A stretch of DNA of 23,998 nt from a virus: positions 1-23,998 of the IMG/VR virus record IMGVR_UViG_3300042894_004149. One strand, 5' to 3'. The notes below the pieces were generated by a model, which was not told the DNA's origin, ran no database searches, and saw nothing but the letters and a program-made list of their open reading frames with translations. The number at the start of each line of letters is the position of its first letter. The first letter of the stretch is position 1. This document shows positions 13,514 through 21,300 of the stretch, in pieces. Both the position numbers and the translations under genes were made by a program.

Positions 13514-16500
13514 TGTGGTTGGTATTTTTTAACATCGTTGGCAAACTGTTTTTTAGTTGCTTGTACAATACCACCAAAACGTTTGTCAGCACGTTTGAAG
13601 TTGCCTTCTAGGTCTGATTTGCCTGCATCGGCTGCGGCAGCACGTTTGTATTGTGTTAACTTTTCGTTTGAAAGTTCGTTGAGAGCTTCAAACGGCCAAT
13701 CAGCGGAGCCTTGCTCTGATACATCTTCTTTGGTGGCAACATTTATGGCCTTACCACTACGCTCTGGATTAGGATCTTGTCTGCGCTTGCGTTGAGCTGC
13801 ACTAGCACGACCTTTTTTGCCTAGTGCATGTGCCTTGGCAGCCGGCAGGCATTTGGGTTTGCCTTCGCCAGGCTCTCGAGCACAGTCGCCTTTGATATTG
13901 CCTTTGGTGTCCATGCGCACCCATTTTTCCTTGTTGAACCAGTCATGTAGATTTTCTTCCAGTTCTTGCACTAGACTTTCTGTGGTTTTATTGCCCCAGT
14001 TGCTTGCACCTTTCTTGCGGCATTTAACTAATGCACCACTGGCATAAGCACTGGGCCATACTTTGTAACGACTCTTAACTTTGTAGTAGCAAGCATCTTT
14101 CTTTTCGTTCATCAATTCTTCACTGACCATCTCGCCACCACAATGCGGGCAACTTTCACTATGTGACTGTTGTTCTTGTACACTTTCTTTTGGAACACAG
14201 TTAGGAACTTGTTTACCACCTTTGTTTTTCATACCTACTTGCTTATGTGTATCCCAGCAGGCTTCTTCTAAATCTATACCCTCGTCAGTTTTCTTAGTAG
14301 CATTTATATATTTTCTATATACCGACGCTGCCTCAGATTTTCCTGCAGCCTTAGCACGTTGTTCCATTGCCACTGCGGCTTGGATCTTATGTGCGTGACT
14401 ACGACCACTGTTACGGATCTTTGACACACTGGCTCTAGCATCCTCTGCTGTAGCAAATTTTAAACCAGTGATAGTTCCTTTAGGATTTTCATCTGTGTAT
14501 AAATCGCTATGCTTTTTACTATTAGCAGGTTGTCCTGGTTTTCTTGCAATTCTAGAATTATCTTCTTCAATATCTTCATTCTTCACACAATTGGGATATG
14601 TTTTACCAAACATTTTTTTGTTACCTTCTTTGTGATAACCTTTCCAACAAGCTTCATCTAAATTAGTATGGTCTACATGAGTTTCACACATGCCACAGTC
14701 AGGGCAAGTCATCTCCATTTCAACACTTTCCGTGTGTTTTTTCTTGCCGGCGCAGTGAGCCTTTTGCGAGAAGCCCTTGGGATGACTACAGTTGATACTG
14801 CTCTTGTACTTTTGGCTCCAGTCTTCAGACATGCCTTTGGGTTTCTTGCCTGCTTTCTTCATGGCAATGGCAATGGCCGCCTGTTGTGCAGCATTTGCAG
14901 CTTCCATCACACTTTCGTGACAATTCCACTTGCGTAAGGCCAAGGCTTTACGAGTTGGTTTGCCATTGGGCTTTTTCATTGGACCTTTGACACCTGACAT
15001 TCTGGCGCAGAAACTCTTACGGCGTTTGGCAGCCTTGCTGCCTGGTTTGAGTTTACTGGGCTTGGTAGTGACTGCAGTCTGTAGTTTACTACCAGGATGT
15101 TCTCTACGATAGCTGGCCACACCTTTGGCATTTAATCCACCAGTTTTGTTCTTGCCAGATTTCTTTTGCCAAGCCGCAGTTTCCAGCAGTGTCTCATCAT
15201 CTACTGATTCAAAATCTTCCCAAATTTGTTCAGGATCAACACTGAGTTGTTTGGCCAGTGCACCAATCCAGTCTTCAATGATATCAAATTGACTGTCTAG
15301 ATCTTGCGTTACATCTTGAATACCGTTTATTAGATTCAAGTTTTCTGTCACACGTCGATTAGCAGCCCGCATAAGGCTCACTGTTTCATCAAGCCCATTC
15401 AAGGCCTGTAGATGATTCAGTTGGTCAACGGTTTTTTTTTGAGTGTGTTTGGTAGTCTGCTCTAACGGGCCTGGCCTGGCATCTTCCTGAGCCATAGATC
15501 GAAATGGAGTCATTGCTTTCTTTGCAACTTTTGGCAGGCCTCCTGTGGGGTCGACTCGGGTGGCCAATCTATTGTTGCCTAGACTTTTGGTTTCTCTATC
15601 ATCACGTTTAAAGTTTGGATTTTTATTGTAGAAGTCTTGACTTTGTTTATTCATCCGGCTGGTATCTTTTTCGCCTTCCGCCATGCCTTCTTGCATGCCT
15701 TTTAATAGTTCTTGTGCTCTTTCAACACTAATCATATATCTACCAGTGCGATTAGGATCTGCTGCCTTTTGTAGATATTCTTTGCTAAAACCTTTTGGTG
15801 TTTCTGCCGCCGGTTTATTATCTGCGGGTGCAGTTACTGTTGCACTTGGTTTCAATCCACCAGTAAACCCACCTTGTCCGTCAGGGGTTACTCTAGCCTG
15901 TGCACCAGCAGAACCCAATGCCATTGCACCAGTTAATGCGGCTGTACCTAGTGTTTCTTTCCAACCTTCATCCATGCCCTGTTGTGGATCATTGGGATTG
16001 GTAGTCAACACAAATTCTTTGCCCTGATTGAACAGTTTGGCCTGCATTGTTAATGCGGCTTTGTTTGCGGCAGCTTTATCGCGGAATGAATATGGATTGC
16101 CCTGTTTGTCTCTAATGAGTTTGCCATTGAGACGAATATACCAGGTACGTGTATCAGGTGCAGGGTCCTGACCTTCAGGATCTCTTGCACCACGAGCAAA
16201 GCCTGTGCGATTTGCATGATAGTTTCTGCCTGCTTCGCCTAGATCTTGACCCATTCGGGCCAATGCTCGTTCAACTTGCTGAACCCAACCGCTGACGTCA
16301 CTGGAGCCAATTTCTTCTGTATCACCCACAAAGTCTGCAACATCATCAATGGCCTGTGTTACCAACACAGGGCCATACTTGCTCAATAAGTCTGTGCGTT
16401 GTGTCAGTATCCTTCTAGTGATAGCACCGGCCACTGGGTTTTGTTCTTCATTTTCGGCCACACCACGTTGACCTGGCACAGATCCAATATTTTTATAACT

Positions 16501-16764
16501 GGCCAGTTTAGCATCCATGGCATCCAATGCTGCAGAGATTGTGTTGTAATCAGACAAAAATGTCATGCCAGCATCTGGACCTTGATTTTTAACAATGCTT
16601 TTGTATTGACCCAACAAATGTCTGGCTTGCCAATAAGCAATAGGCATCATTTCGCGACCTATTTTTAAATCAATGTCTTGACTACGATTCACTGCAACAG
16701 CCAGTTGCTGAAATACCTTGTATGCATCATTCGTGCGATTTTCAAATAGGTCTTGTACTAACAT
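13510..16764 (-). CDS. lysine-rich multi-module protein, candidate capsid-internal polyprotein (1084 aa)
   Basis: The protein is a string of short basic modules divided by hydrophobic-x-Glu sites. Leader MLVQDLFE|N is at residue 8. Modules include RTWYIRLNGKLIRDKQGNPY (206-225), a DUF6321-like RRKSFCARMSGVKGPMKKP (581-599), a segment with INCSHPKGFSQKAHC (657-671), two copies of a CW...GK...PNCV unit (706-726 and 836-856), a GRSHAHKIQAAVAMEQRAKA block (787-806), ACYYKVKSRYKVWPSAYASG (891-910), DWFNKEKWVR...CLPAAKAHALGKKGRASAA (941-990), and a C-terminal KRFGGIVQATKKQF (1061-1074). Two CxxC pairs (687-690 and 872-875) could bind zinc. Candidate cuts lie after LLE528, VME621, MSE647, LDE704, IEE734, LEE834, VQE864, LEE937, VSE1017 and LNE1030. 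I infer that it is packaged and cut into peptides. TAATG and ATGA junctions couple it to both neighbours. Confidence 0.75.
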   Translation of the reverse strand: MLVQDLFENRTNDAYKVFQQLAVAVNRSQDIDLKIGREMMPIAYWQARHLLGQYKSIVKNQGPDAGMTFLSDYNTISAALDAMDAKLASYKNIGSVPGQRGVAENEEQNPVAGAITRRILTQRTDLLSKYGPVLVTQAIDDVADFVGDTEEIGSSDVSGWVQQVERALARMGQDLGEAGRNYHANRTGFARGARDPEGQDPAPDTRTWYIRLNGKLIRDKQGNPYSFRDKAAANKAALTMQAKLFNQGKEFVLTTNPNDPQQGMDEGWKETLGTAALTGAMALGSAGAQARVTPDGQGGFTGGLKPSATVTAPADNKPAAETPKGFSKEYLQKAADPNRTGRYMISVERAQELLKGMQEGMAEGEKDTSRMNKQSQDFYNKNPNFKRDDRETKSLGNNRLATRVDPTGGLPKVAKKAMTPFRSMAQEDARPGPLEQTTKHTQKKTVDQLNHLQALNGLDETVSLMRAANRRVTENLNLINGIQDVTQDLDSQFDIIEDWIGALAKQLSVDPEQIWEDFESVDDETLLETAAWQKKSGKNKTGGLNAKGVASYRREHPGSKLQTAVTTKPSKLKPGSKAAKRRKSFCARMSGVKGPMKKPNGKPTRKALALRKWNCHESVMEAANAAQQAAIAIAMKKAGKKPKGMSEDWSQKYKSSINCSHPKGFSQKAHCAGKKKHTESVEMEMTCPDCGMCETHVDHTNLDEACWKGYHKEGNKKMFGKTYPNCVKNEDIEEDNSRIARKPGQPANSKKHSDLYTDENPKGTITGLKFATAEDARASVSKIRNSGRSHAHKIQAAVAMEQRAKAAGKSEAASVYRKYINATKKTDEGIDLEEACWDTHKQVGMKNKGGKQVPNCVPKESVQEQQSHSESCPHCGGEMVSEELMNEKKDACYYKVKSRYKVWPSAYASGALVKCRKKGASNWGNKTTESLVQELEENLHDWFNKEKWVRMDTKGNIKGDCAREPGEGKPKCLPAAKAHALGKKGRASAAQRKRRQDPNPERSGKAINVATKEDVSEQGSADWPFEALNELSNEKLTQYKRAAAADAGKSDLEGNFKRADKRFGGIVQATKKQFANDVKKYQPQ

Positions 16765-17378
16765 TATTTTTCCTCAATGTAATCTTGTTGTTCGGGATGA
16801 CGTGCTCGCATACGTGCATTAAACATTTCCACTGCCATACGTGCATGATCTACATTTTCAAAACGAGTTTTCAATGCACGACCACCGCGACGAATTTCAT
16901 AACCTGTGTTTTCATCTCCATGCAATTCGCAATTGCTGCCGTCTTCCATGGCAATGGCTATGACAGGATAGCCTTCATCTGTGTTTTGCTTTTGGATTTT
17001 TGGCACTAGGTCGCGAATCTCAGCAGATTTTTGCTTGAGATCTGTGTCGTTGTGTGTTTTATCTTTTAGGTCGCTGTCAACTCGTATTTCATCTTCAAGA
17101 TTTTTCAAATAGTCAGTGAGGCTTCGTTTTACCTTGTCAACCACATCTTCCACAACGTCTCGATCGTCTTGTACACTATCGCCTACCATGTATCCTGCCA
17201 TGGGATTTTTAGGATCAGTTTTTGCGTTCAGTACTGACACAGTTTTGGGCTTGAACAGCGCAGGCAATTGATGTGCAGATTTCTGCTGAGCATTAAGCCC
17301 ATGCCGGACTGTGACCGGAGTTATTCGTCCTTCAAGAACGGCCAAACGTTCAACTATGCTGCGGAATTCAGAATCCAT
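16764..17378 (-). CDS. unknown acidic/helical phage protein (204 aa)
   Basis: No domain is assigned, though the opening (MDSEFRSIVERLAVLEGRI) and the NPMAGYMVGDSV segment look like a family I have seen in T4-like phages. Residues 75-130 are highly charged and likely a long helix or coiled coil (VDKVKRSLTDYLKNLEDEI). The last 70 residues, with ELHGDENTGYEIRRGGRAL, may form a small beta domain. Early hydrophobic-x-Glu sites IVE|R and VLE|G fit protease processing. The C-terminus, DYIEEK, is nearly the same as that of the protein ending at 23695. It starts one base after the Dps-like stop and ends in a TAATG overlap with the 1084-aa gene. Confidence 0.65.
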   Translation of the reverse strand: MDSEFRSIVERLAVLEGRITPVTVRHGLNAQQKSAHQLPALFKPKTVSVLNAKTDPKNPMAGYMVGDSVQDDRDVVEDVVDKVKRSLTDYLKNLEDEIRVDSDLKDKTHNDTDLKQKSAEIRDLVPKIQKQNTDEGYPVIAIAMEDGSNCELHGDENTGYEIRRGGRALKTRFENVDHARMAVEMFNARMRARHPEQQDYIEEK

Positions 17379-17379
17379 A

Positions 17380-17820
17380 TCACGCCCTTACCTCTTTTAG
17401 TGTTGCACGTAGTTGCCAGGCAAACTTGTTGGTTTGACTCAATCTTTCGGCAATGAAATTGGCAATGTCTTGTTTGTTTTCTTGGGTGGCGGCAGTAAAA
17501 CATTGGTTCAACAAATCAACCAAGATTTCACTGTCGGCCAGCAATTCTTCTACCATGAGTCGGGCGCGAGGTATTTTGCTTTGTCCGGGTATTACACTGA
17601 GTTCTAAAAGACGTTCCATACTGCCTGGTGCATATTCGCCCAGGCTACGGATATATTCTGCTATGGGATCCACTGCAGAATAGGCATCTTCATATATTTT
17701 CTGAAAAAACTTGTGATACTGATAAAAGTCAGGAGTTTCTACATTCCAATGAAAAGCATGTGCTTTCACATAGTGTGCAAACTGTGTTCCCAACAGTGTT
17801 TTTAACAAATCAGCTAACAT
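17380..17820 (-). CDS. dps: Dps-like ferritin-family protein (146 aa)
   Basis: AHAFHWNVETPDFYQYH (20-36) matches the Dps signature HWNV-x-x-P-x-F. The intersubunit ferroxidase residues can be placed from E. coli Dps: H51 = His24, H63 = His36, D78 = Asp51 and E82 = Glu55, all with the right spacing. The fifth residue, D67, is Gln40 here, so metal binding may be altered. Dps proteins form 12-subunit shells that oxidise iron and protect or compact DNA. It lacks a basic N-terminal DNA-binding tail and a capsid leader. Its place among candidate internal proteins suggests protection of phage or host DNA, but the role is inferred. TAATG coupling upstream and a one-base gap downstream bind it into the operon. 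Confidence 0.85.
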   Translation of the reverse strand: MLADLLKTLLGTQFAHYVKAHAFHWNVETPDFYQYHKFFQKIYEDAYSAVDPIAEYIRSLGEYAPGSMERLLELSVIPGQSKIPRARLMVEELLADSEILVDLLNQCFTAATQENKQDIANFIAERLSQTNKFAWQLRATLKEVRA

Positions 17821-18017
17821 TACTTTTTCCGTTTCTTGTATGTTTTGTAAGACTCTGGCGTGTTTGGAGTCTCGTCATTAGAGTATTTATGCCCGGCAAA
17901 GAAACTGCCGGCATTTCGAGAAATCACACCGCCCATGGGTGTGGCAACGGTGGCGATACTGCCTGAACCTGTGGCACCTGCTGATGCATTTTCACGTATA
18001 AATTCTTGTGCTCGCAT
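17820..18017 (-). CDS. small basic-tailed protein with leader MRAQEFIRE, candidate internal capsid protein (65 aa)
   Basis: The leader MRAQEFIRE|N is the cleanest match in the window to the T4 internal-protein targeting sequence. The mature part would be only 56 residues: a Gly/Ala/Ser-rich stretch (ASAGATGSGSIATVATPMGG), then a polar region, then a Lys/Arg-rich end (KTYKKRKK). Such composition fits a small DNA-associated internal peptide rather than an enzyme. The gene has TAATG overlaps at both ends (18017 and 17820). No known family is named. Confidence 0.7.
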   Translation of the reverse strand: MRAQEFIRENASAGATGSGSIATVATPMGGVISRNAGSFFAGHKYSNDETPNTPESYKTYKKRKK

Positions 18018-18301
18018 TATCTTATCCTCACTGTGGAATCTTGTATGGTAGCAGTGCCTTCTGCTACTCGCAAGTTCTGTATATTTAACCCTGCAGAAGT
18101 GCCCGGTACCAGCTCATAACGGATCTTGTAATCACCAGGTTCTGCCAATATAGGTATCATTTCTTCAAGATAAACATTTTCCCAGATCCATGTGCGTTCT
18201 GTGAACAATTCATTGTTCACATACAGTCTATAGATAGGCAGTTGACCAGTCTCATAATCACAGTGAACATCAGCCACAACTTTCACAAATTGCTGTGTCA
18301 T
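18017..18301 (-). CDS. unknown beta-rich protein (94 aa)
   Basis: The sequence alternates short hydrophobic strands and turns (IYRLYVNNELFTERTW, DYKIRYELVPG) and looks like a small beta-sandwich, as found in phage structural or carbohydrate-binding domains. I recall similar small proteins in T4-like phages but no function. It has no capsid leader. It sits between the 1475-aa gene (ATGA overlap at 18298-18301) and the 65-aa tagged gene (TAATG at 18017), so it is co-translated with presumed cargo. It could be an assembly partner or chaperone for its neighbours, but nothing in the sequence shows this. Confidence 0.6.
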   Translation of the reverse strand: MTQQFVKVVADVHCDYETGQLPIYRLYVNNELFTERTWIWENVYLEEMIPILAEPGDYKIRYELVPGTSAGLNIQNLRVAEGTATIQDSTVRIR

Positions 18302-21300
18302 ACTTTTACTTCTTTTACACTACCAATTTCCCAGTCTGCCACACCGTACTGTGCTTTCATTAATTGTCTGGCCAAATGTGCATTTTGTGCAGTCACAGCA
18401 ACATCAATGTAGCCTGTGTAGGTCGGCTGTTTTATTTTTACAGGAGCAGACCATAGTTTATAGGTTGTGTTGGGATTTTTAGTTTCAGCAACTTCCTGAT
18501 TGACCAATTGTCTTGCTAAGTTTTTTTGTTTGTTAATATTCTTAGGAGTTCCTGTGCCACTTTCGTGATGATTGAATACGCCATACAGTTTGATGACTGT
18601 GGGATTGCGACCTTCAATGGTATAATATAAACTAAGGTCTCTGGTTAAATGTGCGTGTCGTAATTTTGGTATTGCAGACCCCAGTGGTCCTGCAGCAATA
18701 AACGGAGAGTCGTTGCCCCAGGGTTGACCTGGCGTGACCATTTTAAACTTTAAAAATTCTTGTATTTTATTTGCTAAATCAGGAAGTTGCTCTGATTTGT
18801 TCTGTACTGTTTTATCAAACAAACTGCTTTTTTTGATTTCAAAATTATTTGTAGATTCAGTCAGAGCCCAAGGTTCTTGATCAAGCTTGATCAAAGCATT
18901 GATAAATGATTCAGTCACTGACTCACTCATTATTGGATACACTTCAGTGGGAACTGCAATACTGTTGCTTCGTACCCATTGTCCAGCAACTCTGTTAGCA
19001 TCTTCTTGGCTGTTGCCTATACCGCTGAATCTGTGGAGTTCTTCTCCAGTGTTGCTGTCTACTACTTTCCACGCACCAGTGAATGTACCGGGTGTTGCTC
19101 GTTGTTGTGCTAGGTCTATAGTAGATCCTGGAACAGTCCTTTGTGCAAATTCAAGATCAAGTGGAACGTCTTCTACACCCGGTATCGGACGTGGAGTTGG
19201 TAATTGTTGTGCCCTTGGAGTAATGATAACATCATCTGTGGTCACTGTCATTGGGAAGTTTGTTGGATCAGTTTCATGCGCAGCCGCCAATGCTGACAGT
19301 TCATTTGGTGCACGAACTTCTACATAGCGTGCCATGTTGTCTAGCAAGCTCACTGTCCATAGTGGTTCAACTCTTGAAGCGCCAACAGTTGTTGGTGTTG
19401 TTGAATTTACTTCAATGCCACTTTCTGTGTCGATCACTGTCCAGTCTGTGGGTGCAGTGCCGTTTCTGTTGGCCCAGGCCTGCAACACATAGGGTATTTG
19501 TTGTGGTACCGCACTGAACATGAATCTTGGCCGAGCTTCCGCTCCGGTGGCACGATTTATAATTTCATAACGACCATTGGGATCACTTTGTCGCCCAGGA
19601 GTTGCAGTGTGGCGTATATCTCCGCCCACTACTTGCATGCCGGAATCTAAAACAATATAGTTGTAAAAAGCAATGTCGTTTTCAGCGGCATAGAGTTTGG
19701 CCTGTGCATCAGCCTTTTCGGCACTGGTAGCAGTGAACCTTGCATATTCTTGATAGGTGTCAGGATTGACCATGCGATACTGTTGTTTGTCTTTGGGCTT
19801 GTCTTGGCCGAGTTGACGTTGCTCCGCGGCAATTCTTGTCAATTCCTCTCGGTTGATTTTTCCAGCCATGTATTCTGACAACAGGTTAGCAAAGTCTGCT
19901 TCGGTAGCAATCTTAAAAGTTTTCTTTCCGGTAGCAGGATTTCTACCGTGTTCAATCTCTGTGCCACTCAATGCACGATACAGTTTCTTTAGATACTCTT
20001 GTCGATACTTTGCAGGATCCACTGCTGCATCAGTGGCCACAACAAATCGTTCTAGTGTCGTTTGAATCTTATCAAAGTTTGCATCCAACCAATCACCACC
20101 TGGAGATCTAAATTCAATATAGCCATTTTTGACATTGATTGAACTGTACTTGTCTGTCTGGGCGTTGTGTATCACACGAGTGGCAGCTTTGCTTAGATTT
20201 TCACGCATGCGATCCAACAAAACTTCTGCAGTTTCGGGACGATTTTTTATATTGTTCATGACAATATTGTACACTGACTTGGCGTAGGTATTACCCAATC
20301 TTCCAAATTCTTTAGCCACATAGTTGTCACCCAACAACAATGCCAGTTTGACAAGATCAAGATTTTTCATTTCTGCATCAAGTCCCGGTACACTCACATT
20401 GATATGCAGGCCAGTTTTGTTTGCTTTGCTGGTATAGCAACCATTGGAGTCGGCCCACTTTTTGACTTTTTGCATGTCCTTGGCCAGTTCATCCAGAGGC
20501 AAGGGTGGGCTAATAAATTCTAATCCGCGATCATTGCCACTATTGGCTTCTAAGCTGCCGTCAGGCTCAACAATATACGCACCTTGACTATATGCATCGT
20601 CGCGATCTATGTTGTGATAATCGTCGCCCCACATCACTGGTCGACCAATGGCCTTTTCAAAACTTTCAGCCACTGCTTCTATACTGTAAGTGCCATCGCC
20701 CATGCCATCGTCTTCGGTCCAGTGGGGCCAAGTAATCCTAGTACTATAAGCACTTTCTACATCCTGCATGTCTCGTATGCCTTCAGATCTCAACCATTGT
20801 TCTTCGTCATACTCGCCATCATCCTTTTTTTCATCTCTAAATTCTTCAAGAGCTTCGTCTCTGGATTCGCCGGCTTCTTCCCACAGATAATTGGAATAGT
20901 TCAGTATGTCGTCTTTGGTTATGTTATAGTCTGAATCTTTGTCAAGGTAAGCAATAATTTCTTCTGGATCAATGTTGTTGGCCACCCATTCAGCAAAGAA
21001 ATCAAATCCGTTATCGGTCCAGTCTTCGTAAATTTTAGTTTCACGCCAATCAAGGTAATTTGACTCAAGCTCAGTTCGCAACTCTCTTATGGCTCTGGCG
21101 CCGTTAAAATCGCGGTCATCAAAAAATTCAATGATTCCATCAATATCCCGGGCAGTTTCGTTGTAATTGTCATAATCAGGCTCTGGCTGAAAATCATACT
21201 CGCCGCCTTCAACATTGGGCACAATCATTTCAAATTCAATGCCGGCTCGTGCATCAACAGACTTTGACAACTTTCTTAGGCTTTTGCCACCCATGTTGAT

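Noticed and set aside
13502-16668. Plus-strand frames opposite the 1084-aa protein
   Set aside because: Shadows of a Lys-rich minus-strand gene; they read as Leu/Ser/Cys-rich hydrophobic proteins with no motif.
17884-17894. Late-promoter-like ATAAATAC on the minus strand within the 65-aa gene
   Set aside because: It encodes HKYS in frame and is not followed at promoter distance by a gene start.
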